A stretch of DNA of 64,000 nt, taken from the NCBI GenBank assembly GCA_030549495.1, contig JAUIRK010001056.1:1293501-1357500 (forward strand), in the 5' to 3' direction. Below the pieces are notes generated by a model. The model made no database searches and was not told the origin of the DNA. It was given only the letters and a program-made list of their open reading frames with translations. The stretch comes from Nectonema munidae (taxonomy: Eukaryota > Nematomorpha > Nectonematoida > Nectonematidae). Of this stretch, positions 22,316 through 34,800 are shown piece by piece (positions within the stretch are counted from its first letter, which is position 1; every line of letters starts with the position of its first letter). The position numbers were made by a program, and so were the translations under genes.

Positions 22316-22446
22316 GTGGCGTGAGTAAGGTTAGTGAGATACTGAGTTTCGATAACTCAGGTTCTTGGGTTCGATCCCGCATCACGCCTAAATTCCTCAG
22401 AAGCAAGTGTACCCTTCTTGATGAAAATACCCCCACTACCTTAATA
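22316..22446 (+). mobile_element. tRNA-derived SINE, family A, copy 3
   Basis: Head GTTAGTGAGATACTGAG (A box), TTGGGTTCGATCCCGC (B box) and tail CTTGATGAAAATACCCCCAC plus TACCTTAA. The open reading frame that crosses it is a by-product of the SINE. Confidence 0.83.
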
Positions 22447-22573
22447 ACGTCAAATCCTTACTTCAAAATGAGAGAGAATTTATTTTAAAAAAATAGGCTA
22501 GTTTGAATATAAAATAAACTAAATAAATAATCTCATAACATGTACGGTTGAACGGGGGTAGACAACTTGAATG

Positions 22574-22655
22574 TCATCTCCAACCTGTATACTACGATGA
22601 TTCATCTCCAACCTGTATACTACAATGATTCATCTCCAACCTGTATACTACGATG
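22574..22655 (+). repeat. 28-bp tandem repeat, three copies
   Basis: CATCTCCAACCTGTATACTA followed by CGATGATT begins at 22575, 22603 and 22631. The copies are nearly identical, differing at one base in the second, which points to recent expansion. Confidence 0.92.
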
Positions 22656-22694
22656 GTTTCTATTCCATGTACAAATGACTAGGGAGACAATGTT

Positions 22695-23000
22695 CAACGT
22701 TCTGTTCATATGTTGCTAGATGTAAGATTTGATATACCTCATTCGGGAAGACGATGTTACATGAGTTATTACCTATATTTTTGCAGTTTTTCACGATATT
22801 AAATAATATATTTGTCAAATAATCAAAATAAAATTCTGTAATCAAAAAATATAAAAATATTCTTTAAAAAATCAAAAAATATAAAACTTTCTGTTCATAT
22901 TTTGCTACCTCATACGATGTTACAAAAGTTATTACCTATATTTTGCAATTTGCACGATTTTAAATAATATCAAAATAAAATTCTATAATCAAAGAATCGA
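22695..23000. repeat. Direct duplication of a ~150-bp AT-rich segment
   Basis: TTCTGTTCATAT, GTTACA(T/A)(G/A)AGTTATTACC, CACGATnTTAAATAATAT and AATAAAATTCT(G/A)TAATCAA occur in the same order at 22695-22845 and 22888-22995. The second copy is shortened. It leads straight into the hairpin at 22993. Confidence 0.75.
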
Positions 23001-23187
23001 AAAATGTTCAAATCAAAAAATATTTATTCTTTTTAAATATATCGTTGGCTCCCGTTACTTTTAGTTTCCATGATTTGATAAAAATTATTAGAGAGACTAG
23101 GTTTATCTTTCTATTTCTAAAAGTAACGGGCGCCAACGATATATTTAAAAGAATAAATATTTTTTGATTTTAACATTTTTCGATTCT
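22993..23187. repeat. Long inverted repeat (about 71-bp arms, ~52-bp loop)
   Basis: The left arm 22993-23064 (AGAATCGAAAAATGTT ... CCCGTTACTTTTAG) is matched by the right arm 23117-23187 (CTAAAAGTAACGGG ... AACATTTTTCGATTCT) with only a few mismatches. The transcript would form a long stable stem. It could be a fold-back transposon or a source of hairpin RNA; sequence alone cannot tell. Confidence 0.9.
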
Positions 23188-24281
23188 AGAGTAGTACTGC
23201 AAAAGCTAGCAGAGCAAGAACTTCTAATTCCAGACTCTTCCTTTTTTAACGCAATGCAATATAAGTATGAAAATGTCATAAAATTACAAATACGCTCATA
23301 TACATGCGTATAAAAATGCAAAAAGAGGAGGAATAAGGAAAAGGAAAAATTCCCACACATTTTTATGTATGCAAAAGCACATTTGTTTTCTATACGATTG
23401 ATCTATCTACTGTGCATGCAATTGAAGTATCATAAATGTAAATAAAAAGCTTGAATAGTGTCAAAATTATGTTTCAATAGTTTTATAAACTGATATACAC
23501 GCACATATACACAAATATACTCACGAAAATAAGAGTTCCCATACACATACAAAAATGCAGAAAAGAGAAGAAGGAATTAACTGAGATTTTGGAAGTAGGG
23601 AAAATCACTCTTGAAACTTGTTTTCTACTGATCAATGGATCTGCAGTAACTTATAAAAGTGTTAATGAAAAGTTTATAGGCTTTTGAAATAAAAAAACAA
23701 ATTTTCATTTTAAAAGCTATTTGTTGTATAAAAAAATCGAGAATTTGTGGGGGTTGACTGATTAACAGCGTCACAAGAAATGAAAATCGTACGCTTTAAG
23801 TATATGAAATTCAATTAAATAAGAAAGCAGGTGATTCGTCTTCAAAATTCTGGTCCTCAAAGCGTTAAAAAAAGTTTAATTAATTAACTAGACGTTTGGT
23901 CAATTAGATAGTTTTTAGCTAATTTTCTAACTTTTTTCTTTAAGTAAAAACCAAAATGAAATATTTTATTTATGGAATTTAAGAAAGGAGAATGTTATAA
24001 AGTTAATATTGAAGGAGAAACATAAGAAATGTTAAAAGTTTTTAGGAACCCCTATAATTTCCTTTTTGGTCAAAGGTATGCCCGAACCCTTGGTTAGACT
24101 TTAACCCTTGCGGTGCAGAAAGTAAAAAAGTCCAATGATATATTTATGATGTAGATCTTTTGAAACAATAAGCGAAGCTTTACCGCTCGGAGATATAAAC
24201 ATGTGTGTGACTTATTGAGGAAGAATGGTGTGAGTATTATTTCACAGGATGCTCTTTGCGGAAAAGTTCAAAATTAATCTC
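23188..24281. other. Region downstream of the castor gene
   Basis: No gene seen. It contains the dispersed repeat at 23780-23870 (related to 5975-6085) and a TTAATTAATTAACTAG patch at 23875-23930. On the minus strand AATAAA at 23965-23970 lies about 315 bp past the castor stop codon and is a possible polyadenylation signal. Confidence 0.5.
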
Positions 24282-25847
24282 TCATTCTTTTGAAGATTTG
24301 AAATTAACAACTGTGAATTTGAGTGGAGTTTTGTGCCGGCTTTTAATTTCACTTGAGCTTGGTTGCGATTTGAGATTATGCTTCGATTGCTTTCGCTTAC
24401 TTTTGTTACTCTGAGCATTTCTATGGAATTTCATGTCACTGTTGAAGTGATGAAATGTGTATTTGCGACTTTTCTCCAGCCTGTGCACATTTGAAGGAGA
24501 TGAGTCGTTTGAAGGATTTTTAACTTGGGAAGAATCCATCAAAGAAGAATAATCCGGTTTTTGACTTTTAGAAATTCTTACCTTTCGCGATAAATGTCGA
24601 TTTGCATGAAAATTTTGATTAATTTTTTCCTCCTCATCATTCTTATCGGTAGCGATTTCGAATAAATTTTGAATGATACTTTTGTTATCTGCAGAATCCA
24701 GATTATTTGTGGAATGAATATTTTTACCGTTGTTTTTAATAGTTAAAGAAACTTGGTCATTAGCATTGATCACGAAATTGGAGTTATTGGATAGAATAAG
24801 CATAGGAACGAATGAATTTAAAGGCGAAGCCAGAACCGATTGAAGACGATTACAATTAAAATCAACATCAGATGTCACAGACGCTGCGAGAGATTGATGA
24901 TGTTGTTGTTGTAGTGTATTAAAATTTTCCAAGTTATTACCATATGTGAACTTTAAAGAATTTGAGTGATAGGAATCAATGAGAGACGTGAGTAGCGGTA
25001 GTGTGCAGGTATTTTGTATTGGTGGTGATTCAGAAGAAACTGACCTTGAAAAAGGAGGGGACGGTAACTTGTATACGTCAGAATAAAAGAGAGACGAAGA
25101 ATGCAAACTATTCGATTCAGAAGGAAGGATCGAGGAAGGCAATTTGTTCAGATCGATAACTTTTTTATGTTCATTTTCTCTATGCTGTAGTTGATGCTTG
25201 TAAGCAACGATATATTTGGAGAAGGAAAATGTACAGTCTTTTTTTAAGCAATGGAAGTGACGATTCTTCCGGTTTAGCAAGCACTCTCTCTCACCTCTGC
25301 CACAATCAAAGGTTTTGTCGTAGACTGCAAAGTTTTGGGGAAAATCTACCAGCGTGTGAAAATCAGTCACGTGACTCAAAATCTCTTCAATGTGATTATC
25401 TATGCTGAGGACAAAGAAGCAGTTCGGGTGTTGGCAATGCACATGCAGTATGCCATTTCGGTATTGGCAGTTGTCTTGGACGAAACACTTTTCACTGAAA
25501 GTCATTAGAGGAGACACAGTCAAGTACTTTCCAATAAGGATTAAGTTATCAAAGGGATCACATAACGACTTCATACTCTCGGCATACGTTCCCAGACAAG
25601 CTTTGATGTGTTCCAGCTTCTCTTGAGTAATACTTGAGAAACCAAAGTTGTGGAAAGCTTTCTTAGGTCTCCCTCTCTTATTTTTACGAAAGCCTCTTTT
25701 CGCCTTTGGCATCTGGGCGGGGGTGTCGCAAATCAAGTCTCCGCAACTCTTCGATAGCAGCCTCCACACCCTCTTGTGTGAGTGGCTTTTAAAGTGGCGC
25801 ATTTTGGCGTGGAAGTCGTTGCCTTCAAATCCTTGAGAGCAGTTTTC
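24282..25847 (-). CDS. cas: castor last exon: end of finger 6, fingers 7 and 8, C-terminal tail
   Basis: Acceptor CTTTTTATAG|, TGA stop at 24282-24284, 521 residues. ENCSQGF...MRHFKSHSH ends finger 6. At about residues 55-70 is KAKRGFRKNKRGRPKKAF, a basic stretch with an AT-hook core (RGRPKK) that could bind the minor groove and act as a nuclear localisation signal. Finger 7 is near residues 118-162 (KCFVQDNCQYR, HVHCQHPNC, then HVTDFH) and finger 8 near 178-220 (DCGRGERECLL, RHFHCLKKDC, KHQLQH). The remaining ~290 residues are Ser/Asn/His/Lys-rich and probably disordered; patches of Gln and basic residues occur. Unlike fingers 1-6, fingers 7 and 8 are not cut by introns. Confidence 0.93.
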   Translation of the reverse strand, partial: ENCSQGFEGNDFHAKMRHFKSHSHKRVWRLLSKSCGDLICDTPAQMPKAKRGFRKNKRGRPKKAFHNFGFSSITQEKLEHIKACLGTYAESMKSLCDPFDNLILIGKYLTVSPLMTFSEKCFVQDNCQYRNGILHVHCQHPNCFFVLSIDNHIEEILSHVTDFHTLVDFPQNFAVYDKTFDCGRGERECLLNRKNRHFHCLKKDCTFSFSKYIVAYKHQLQHRENEHKKVIDLNKLPSSILPSESNSLHSSSLFYSDVYKLPSPPFSRSVSSESPPIQNTCTLPLLTSLIDSYHSNSLKFTYGNNLENFNTLQQQHHQSLAASVTSDVDFNCNRLQSVLASPLNSFVPMLILSNNSNFVINANDQVSLTIKNNGKNIHSTNNLDSADNKSIIQNLFEIATDKNDEEEKINQNFHANRHLSRKVRISKSQKPDYSSLMDSSQVKNPSNDSSPSNVHRLEKSRKYTFHHFNSDMKFHRNAQSNKSKRKQSKHNLKSQPSSSEIKSRHKTPLKFTVVNFKSSKE

Positions 25848-28800
25848 CTATAAAAAGGGAAACATATAAATGAATTTCAAATGAAGGATGCATGCATCAG
25901 TTTGAATCGCTAACCAGAGGGCAATGAACATGAAACGTTTGGTTTCGGAAGGAGCAGTTGTGCTTCAGGCAGTCTACATTGTGTGCAAAATCTTGATACC
26001 ACTTGTACACACTTTTCTCTTGGTTTTCATGCCAACTGAAAGCGAAAAAAAACAAAATCATTATAACAAGGCAAGAACTTAATTTATGATAAAGAGATAT
26101 TCGAGACGTGATTAAAAACCTTCATTTCTTTGGAAGCATTATCCTTGTATAGCTGACATGAAATGAAATGAGATCGTAATATGGAGAGACATAATAGACA
26201 TTGTTTTAATCATTAAAATATATACGATTTTTAGTTCTATCTTGTCTTTTTGCATAGTATTTTGCCTCATTGTAATTCTATTTTCTCTTTTTGCAATTTT
26301 AACTAAATAATCAGATGTTTTTTGGAACAATGTTAAAAGTCAATTAAAAAGATATTGCTAAATTAAAGTGGAAAATTCGATAATTAAGAAAGTAAATGAA
26401 AAATAAAAAAAATTTGTAATCAATTCCTTGTGAAAAATTTAGAAAATTTAATCTGAACATAATGTTAAAATACCAAATAAAATGTTTAAATAAAATAACA
26501 CTTGTCAAAACATTATAAACACAACACAATCAAAAATTATTCAACAAAAAGACAAAATAGAATTGCAAGTAAAATAGAACTAAAAATGGTATATAAGTAC
26601 GAGTTAGATTAAGTTAACTCTTTTAAGGTTGTTATATTAACTCGAGGAGACATTTATTTCAAAAAAAACTAAACCTTGGAAAATTGGTCAATTTTAACAT
26701 TAAAATTTCAATTTGAAACTTATTAATTGTCATTTAAAATTACTCAGAGATAATCAATTTTTGTTTTTTCACAGATTGCGCTCTTTACATCTATTAAATA
26801 TTAATGTTTTCGAGATAAGCTCTACCTGTATGAAGACAAAAAAACAGTAGCTTATTTTTGAAGAATAAAATAGGTTTTGTACTACAGCCATTTTTTGAGC
26901 AAAAGCTCTGGTTAATTAATTTGATTATTAGTTAGTGAAAGAAAACAACCAACCATGTTAACAAAACGATCATTACTATCTTACAAAAGATATATGCGCA
27001 TTTCTGAATTGAATGAAGTTAGGTGTGCATCCATTACGTTATTGATGTGATGTCAAAAAATGGAAGAAATGAAAATGTTAACGTATACTTCTAGCATAAT
27101 ATAAGCGCTAGAAGTGCACTTCTCCAGCGGTAAATAGATTTCCTTAACGGTCAACTTTTTCGCACACCATCTGAATAGAGAAGTTTCAAATTCTATTGCA
27201 TACAAATAGGATTTTTCTTGGATGGATTTAAACATATGAAAAAAGTTTCGTTATTAATGACAGGCAATTTATTGGGGTGTGTGACTGACGACTTTTAAAT
27301 ATTTTTTGAAATCTTAATTTTTGAAAACAAATTAAAAATGATGCGCACTCTTTGAACAATTTAGAATAATCATTTATTATTATAAGTTCAAAAATCAGAA
27401 ATAAATTAAACACTTTTCATCTACAAAAAAAATAAAAATAATGCGATGTTTTTCAATGATTGGAACTGCTTAGAAGAGAGTAAAATTTTTTTATTATTAA
27501 TAAGTTGTTTGAAGAAAATAAGTTTTCGAAAAGCTTTAAGATATTTTGGTTTTTAAGCTTTGCATAAACACGTTTTTTAAGTATATAGTTAAAAACATGG
27601 TATTATTTTTATAATTTGTTTTAAATTATTATTAATGAACATTATTAGATCAACAAAATCATAATAGTAGTCATAGGAATAATCACCACAAAGAATAACA
27701 AAAATTAGGATATCATTTAAAATCGTAGTAAATCAGTCGCAATTTTTCAAGGAAAAAAAGAGAAGGGGGTAGAAAGTATGTGAATTGCGAAATACGTGAG
27801 ATGCTCTTCGGCCAAAGCAATTTTGTTGAAAGCTGAAATACATAATTCTCCATCGACTTCGCAGTGATAGTGTTCCTGACAGGAAAGAGAGCAATCAGGC
27901 AGGCACCAATCTTTTGAAAGAAACCTGAAACACATGAGACAGACATTTGGCTTTCACATTACAAATTGCAACTTTGAAGAATAGATGCAGAAGAAACAAA
28001 TCAAAGGATCTCTTCTATCAGTAGGCAGAGTTTCTTTATTAATCAAATTAGGAAATGGGACCGTGATTCTAGAAGCTATAAGTTCTCAAATCCTATTGTC
28101 GTTATCGCCGCCTTTCGCTTTAATTTGTGATTTTTATATTCTTATATTGATTGTGCTCTAACTTTTTTATTATATTTTTCAGCTTATTTCAAATACGTTT
28201 TGTAAGTGTCTTCATTTTTCCGAAAAGTATCAGAGCGAGTTTTGTTATGCTTTCAAGTGCTAACTAAAAAAGCATTTATCCCTATGATACAAACTTAGAA
28301 CACCGATTTATAAATTAATAGAACTAAAAAATGCTTTGGTTTGGTAAAGAAAGATTCAAATTTCCAATACTTTCTTCATGGACTTAGCAAGCAAACCTTC
28401 TAAATTCTGCTAAGGTTTCTAAATCTATTTGTTCTCTAATATCACATCGACAATAAAACATTTTGAGAGTTACTTGCTAGAAAAATAAAAAATGTGTCCA
28501 TTTCATTTTTAAGTAATTTCACTAACCTTCAAATTCATGATTATTTTTCACTTCTAAAAAGACTATTAGAATTGAAATGGAAAGCTTGTCAGAAAATAAT
28601 TAATTAATCGGATAACGTGTGGATAAATGGTTGATTTAATCTTCGTTACTTATAATGTTCAAATCATTCATAATTTTTGATGGAAAAAAAACTTCCATAA
28701 ATTCAATTTTATTCTCTTGTTTCATTTAAACACATTTCTGTATTTCATAATTCAAGCACTCCAGAAAGAAGAAAGCTTGAAATAACGAGAAAAAACCGAG

Positions 28801-31800
28801 AATAATCTCAGAAGGACAAACAAAATTTACAACTACATTTGAATGTTTATCAGTAATTTGTATTAATATTTTGAGTCTAACTTAAAAGAATATTTCTTCT
28901 ATAAATTTCATAGAAAAAATGAGCAAATGGTATTTGCTCCTTGAATTTAAGTAAAATTTGCTTTGCTACCTAAATTTGACGTCATTTGAGATCAAATAAT
29001 TCATGTCAACAAAATAAGGTATAAATATTAATTGCATGTGAAGTTCTTTTTAAGAATTTTTATGCGGATATTTTCTTGTGGGGGGTCCAAGCCTCCCCCC
29101 CCCCCCCCCAATAATTTTAGATTTTTTAAATTAGAGTAAATGTGTTATGTAAATTTAATTAAAATATGTTCGCTGGAAGTATAGTTTTTAAATTTCATCA
29201 ATTTTGTATAAAAAAAAAAGTAGTCTTATAAATCCACGCATGCGCTGTGTACATACACTCTATTTTAAAGGATTGCTTGAATATTTGGTCTCCGGTGATA
29301 TTTCCAGACCAGTAATTTTGAAAATTGCAAAAAAAAATTAGCTCCGCCCCCAATAATTTTGACGATGTGCAAACCAATACTCAAGATACTAGAAAGCAAA
29401 AGACTATAAAAGTGTACGGGCGTACGAAAAAATATTAAAAAAATTCAGAGAAAAAACTTAGTTGGATATTTGATTAGTAAGATAGAAATTATTATTTAGA
29501 TAATGAGAAAGTTAATTAGCCGATAAGAAATAATTTTTTCAATTCGACTATTTTTTGTTTTTTTTTAATAATTTTCTTTTTTTTCATAGTTAAAACTTTT
29601 TTTCAAAATGTCTCTCCAAAACATGAGTTATTATGAAATTTTGGTTGAAAAAAACGAACATTTGAAAAAATGTGTTGAATTCTGTGCAGTAGAAGCCGTT
29701 TATTGTAGTTACTTTGGGGAAAATTGATTTTGAAAACAATAAGCGACTGATAACATTAACTGGTTGAATATCAAATTCGATAATTATTATTTAGAGTTGT
29801 AAAATTAAAATCCGTAGAAATTCTTCAAGAGAATCATGGTAATGTAGACATTTCTTTGTGCTAATAAAGCTTTTAAAGTTCCAATGTTACGGGATAAGAA
29901 TATTCATTTAATATTTTGAATGCCATATCATGATTTGTGTGAGTGTAGTAGAGCCAAGATCAACCAAAACAAAACAATTTTACGTTTAAACCTCATATCG
30001 CATTTCATAAGTCAATTAAGCTTCAAATACATTTTCAACTTTTATAAAAGCGGGAGGGAGTAAGCTTGGTTAGATAGTGGGTTTCAATAACTCAAGGTCT
30101 TGGGTTCGATCCTGCTTCAAGCCTACTTTCTTCATAGTCCAAGATACAAGTGGAACAATTGTGCCTTATCGATAAAAACACCCCACAGTACCTTTACATT
30201 GTTTTTTTACCATTGGATTCAGCCAAAAGTCAGTAGAGCCAAAATCATTCTTTTCTTTTTAGTATTTTAATCTCCATAGCTTTTTATCTCAAACGGAAGC
30301 AATACGTTCTTGAGCATTAGAAAAGCAACTTTCAAAGGATTTTGCAATCGTTTCCAATGCTCGCTCTTTCTCTCTTCATATTTTTGTTTAAGAGTAATGA
30401 TGATTCTACATTTAATCCATCTTTTTAATTTTACATAAAATGGTGGGGAGATATTTAAATCCATAACAGTATTTATTTGACTCGTTTTAAAAATGGAATT
30501 AAAAATAATTTTATTAAATTCAGTTATTCCAATATTAAACTAATTAAAATGATTATTTGGTTTTATTTTGCAATAAAAATAAAATAGAAGAATAAAATTT
30601 TCATGAAAAATATTTTCAAGGAGAATTATTGCAAATAATTATAAGGAAAATTAAAATACCATGCGAAATTTTTTACGCCATTCAAATATAAAGTTTTGCT
30701 CTCTTAATTATTGATAACAAAAGAGGTTGATAACGTTATCCGTGATTATAATAATTTTTATGTATTAACCGATTGAGTTATGATTGATTGATTTGTGTTA
30801 ACCATTTGAGGAACAGCGTGACACTCGTGTACCAAGAAATAATAATCTTCTGCTAAAAATATATGAAAATCCACTGATTTCCGTTTTTTTTATAGAAAAT
30901 TTCCGTTTTTTTTAGAAAATATTTTTATTATCTTTTCTGCAGTTATTAACAAGCCTTTTGTTTATCGAGAAAGTGTGCATAAAGAATTTATGGACGAGAC
31001 ATACTCATATCACCAATGTGTTTATGTCTGAAGAAAATATTGAATGAATTATTACTTTGATTACATTTTAAAAACAAATGTACTTCGGGCATAGTTTATT
31101 AATATTATATAATATGGAGTAGGCTTCTTTTAAATACAACTAAAAGCACACAACACCAAATTAATGTCTTTGTTGTTGTCATTTGGCACTTTAAGGCCGA
31201 GATTTTTGAAAACTAATCGCCCGCTTTTCTCTTTCAGAATGACTTAAAGGTGGGAATATTGATTTTATTGCACACCATTGTGTCGCATTGAACCTGAAAG
31301 ATTTAACACACAAGTTTGATGGCATTTTAGATGCGAAGAAAAGTTCTAAGGAGAAGAAAAACTTCTTAAAATATCAAGAAGAATAAAAATGAAGAGATTG
31401 AATTGAACAAGGAACTTACTTTTTAATGGATTTTTCGCAAATGAGCTGTCTTGAAACAAAAAGAGGATCGTCTTCCAAATAAATCACTTCAATATCATCA
31501 TCCTGTTTCAAAAACTTCAAAACAAAAAGCAAACTTCAAAAAGTGAACAAAAAAATAATGATCTAACCGAGACTTCAGGGCAAAGAGTGTTTGGCTTTTT
31601 GTCTTCTAAAGGAGGAGCTTCTAAAATCATGACAGCAATAAGAGTGTTCAATTTATGCAGAATTTTATTAAAGAAATATGAACAGAGAGAGAGAGATAGA
31701 ATAAAATAGAGCAAGATTGCGTTGTATGGAAATTGTGGTGATAGCTTCGAAACAAACGAATTTGGAGACAACGGTGATTCAAAAATGAGAGGTAACTTTG

Positions 31801-34800
31801 TCAGTAAGTGGATGATGGATAAAGGAAACTCAAAAGCATTCGTCAACAAATTGAGAAGTGACATTTTTAAGATTGGTCATCATTGCTGTTGTAAAGTGAA
31901 ACAATAATAATCTAATACAATCAGGTTTTTTTCTTTTTTTATTGTTATCATCCAAAAAGCTTTATAAAACATCAATAAAAGATTTTTCCAAATTCATCAC
32001 ATACAAAAAAAATTTCATGACATTGTTCTTTTCTTGTTTTTTTTAATTGTTGATATACAGAAAATAAAAAATTAGATTGTGAAATTTTTAAACATTGCTT
32101 AGTTGCAATTTCAAACCGAAGTTACAAAGATCTAAGAATTAGGCAGGATAGCGGAGTCGGAGTTGGGAGTCGATTGAAATCCTAGGGAGATTTATCCTCT
32201 AATTTTGGAGAAGGATGCAAACTTTTTTTTATAATTTTCAAAATTTATTATAAAAGAATTTTTGTCTAATGAACACTTCACCATTATCACCCGACATTAT
32301 ACTTGCACTGTGAGTTCCCAATTCCACCATAACTACGGATAACTACACGGATTTTATCAAATCAAATTACCTTGTTTCTGTTGGCATCACTAGATTAGAT
32401 TCTCAAACCGGAGTCCGCGTTCCTCTAAAAGATCGCAAAGCAGTTCTATGGGGAGAGAGAAGAGGTTACTCAGTAGATCGTTTTGCGCAAAATATTAGAC
32501 ACATATTTAATGGGCCGAGAATATAAGAAAGTATTACATTTATATATTTCAAAGGAATTTCAGATGGGCAAAATAAATCCCAGGGGGCCTAGTTCCCTTG
32601 CCCCTCCCCCCTCCTTACCGACGGGCTTGGTTACAGTAATTAATTAGGATAAACATTTTAAACTTTAATTATAGAGTTCTCATATAGTTTCCAAGTCTCG
32701 CTCAAAAATGCACGGACTCTTTTTCAAATGTGGCTACATTACTGCCTATCTAATATAGCTCAAATTTGCATTACTATAAACAAGAAGTGGACGTTAATGA
32801 AAAAATAGATTTTAAATATTCATTCTGAGACTTTTAGAACAAAAAAAGTAATATTGAAAGTCTACATTTACTAACAAAAAGAGTTTGCTTCTTTGAAATT
32901 ATTCTGTTATTACAAGAAAGTATTTAAAGGAAACTAAATTTCACATTTGGAGCGGTGTTTACGCAACGATCATGGAAAGAAAATAAATTTGGTTGAAATA
33001 AATCTCACCGGTTGGAGGAGTGTGAGAAGATGACGAAGAATGATTGGTGCGGTGAAGCGTATGCGCCAACGATGTCAAATACTTGGCCGATGGATTTGAT
33101 GTTATGTTGATTTCGTTGTTGTCGCTTGAAGTGTTTAACGCCAAAATTTGCATGGCATCATGGGAAATTTTGTGAGATTCCGCATCAAAAATTTTTTCAA
33201 GAGAAATATGGCATTCTTAAAGAAATGAAATGCAGAAAGTATGCAAAAAAGCAAAAAAGAGTTATACACCCAACTGCACAATATAATATCTATTTATATT
33301 TATTCGATTTTAAGAAAACGTCAACAAAACTGTTTCGCATTGATGCTCTCTGACTTTTTGAAGCGGTTTTTGTGCCGGAAATAACATGGCCAAAAAGAAC
33401 ATAGATGCGCTCGCTATCAGCACTTATGGCAAGGTTGGAACAAATACAAATACTTTCATTGTATTTTGGTATTCAGGAGAAAAAGTGTTTGTTTTTGAAT
33501 TCATAAATCTTGTAAAGTTTTCATCTAAATTTTTGACATTTTAAATTGAAAGGAAGAGAATGTGTAAATCAAGCTAAACTATAACAACAGGTGTGTAAAT
33601 CGAATGAATTAAGATTATATTATGATGTAAATCTGATAAATAACACATTTATACAAGTCCAATTCAAATACAGTCGAACATCATTACAACTGTATTAATA
33701 CTGTATTATAACAAAATCCACATTACAACGAAATCAAATAAACTTAACAATCAGAAAATTTTCATAGAATTTTTTTAGGTGTAGTATTTTCATCGATAAG
33801 GCGCTATTGCACCGCTGACATCGAGCTATGAGAAATTTGGCTAAGCGGAGGCTCGAATTAATTAATAAAATTAATTAATTAATTAATTAAGTTGTTTGTA
33901 GAGTTCGCACGCATCCTTTCGGATATCGTGGCCCGCCCGGAATGCTGAGTCCAAGTCTACCTGGACTTTCCATCCCACTAAACGCCTACCGGCCCTTGTT
34001 ACAAAAGAATAGCTATACCTTGTTATATATATTATTTTACAAGAATTTATGTTACAATATATAAATACATCTGAGTGAACGATACTATCTTAACGCGAAC
34101 GCTCCCAATTTGGGAAACAAACTTATTGTCTAGTGATAGCTTGATTACTAACCACGTAGAATCGGGTCGTTAGAGCACTACCTAACCGTAAAAACCTTTG
34201 AATTCTTCAGAAGAAGAAAACCAGGGTAAAAAACCGGCACCGGAGGATCGAACTTAGGGCTTCCGATTTCGAGACCTGGGCTCTTGCCAATCACCCACGC
34301 AACCCGTCAAGAAATCATTGAATTTAATTAATAATTTTTTAAATTATAAACTTGATTTTTCAAAATTTTAAAATGAAAGGTTTCAAAATAGTGATTAGAA
34401 ATTATTATTTTTTAAATTTTTATTCAAATTTAATTTGTACTTTCTTAACTTGCTTTTAAAATTTTTAAGTAAAATTATTTTTAAAAAATTATAGTGTTCA
34501 CTTAAAATTTTTTTAGTTAGAACTTGTCTAATATATAATTTAAATACTTTTTGATATTAATAGTCTTCAAAATTTTTTTTTAATTAATAGTCTTATTTTG
34601 TTAAAATTTTAAAAATGAAAGCAAGGTCTAAGCGTAAGCAATTTTCTTTCTTTGAAAAAAAGAGAATTTTAGGAGTAGATAAAAATATTTTGAAAAGATC
34701 TGAAATTGATAAAAAAAAATATTGAATAAGTTTTTCAACTTTATCCACTTTTATTTGAGATAAAGATAAAATTTTGATTCTTCATATTTTTTTTTAAAAA

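Larger units (their letters stand above)
27925..31419 (-). other. castor intron (3.5 kb)
   Basis: Contains the partial hAT copy at 29075-29375 and SINE copy 4 at 30050-30197. No other coding signal was recognised. Confidence 0.6.

Noticed and set aside
22252-22488. 78-codon plus-strand ORF
   Set aside because: It runs through a SINE copy and has no independent support.
25402-25836. Plus-strand ORFs of 62-74 codons
   Set aside because: Shadows of the last castor exon.
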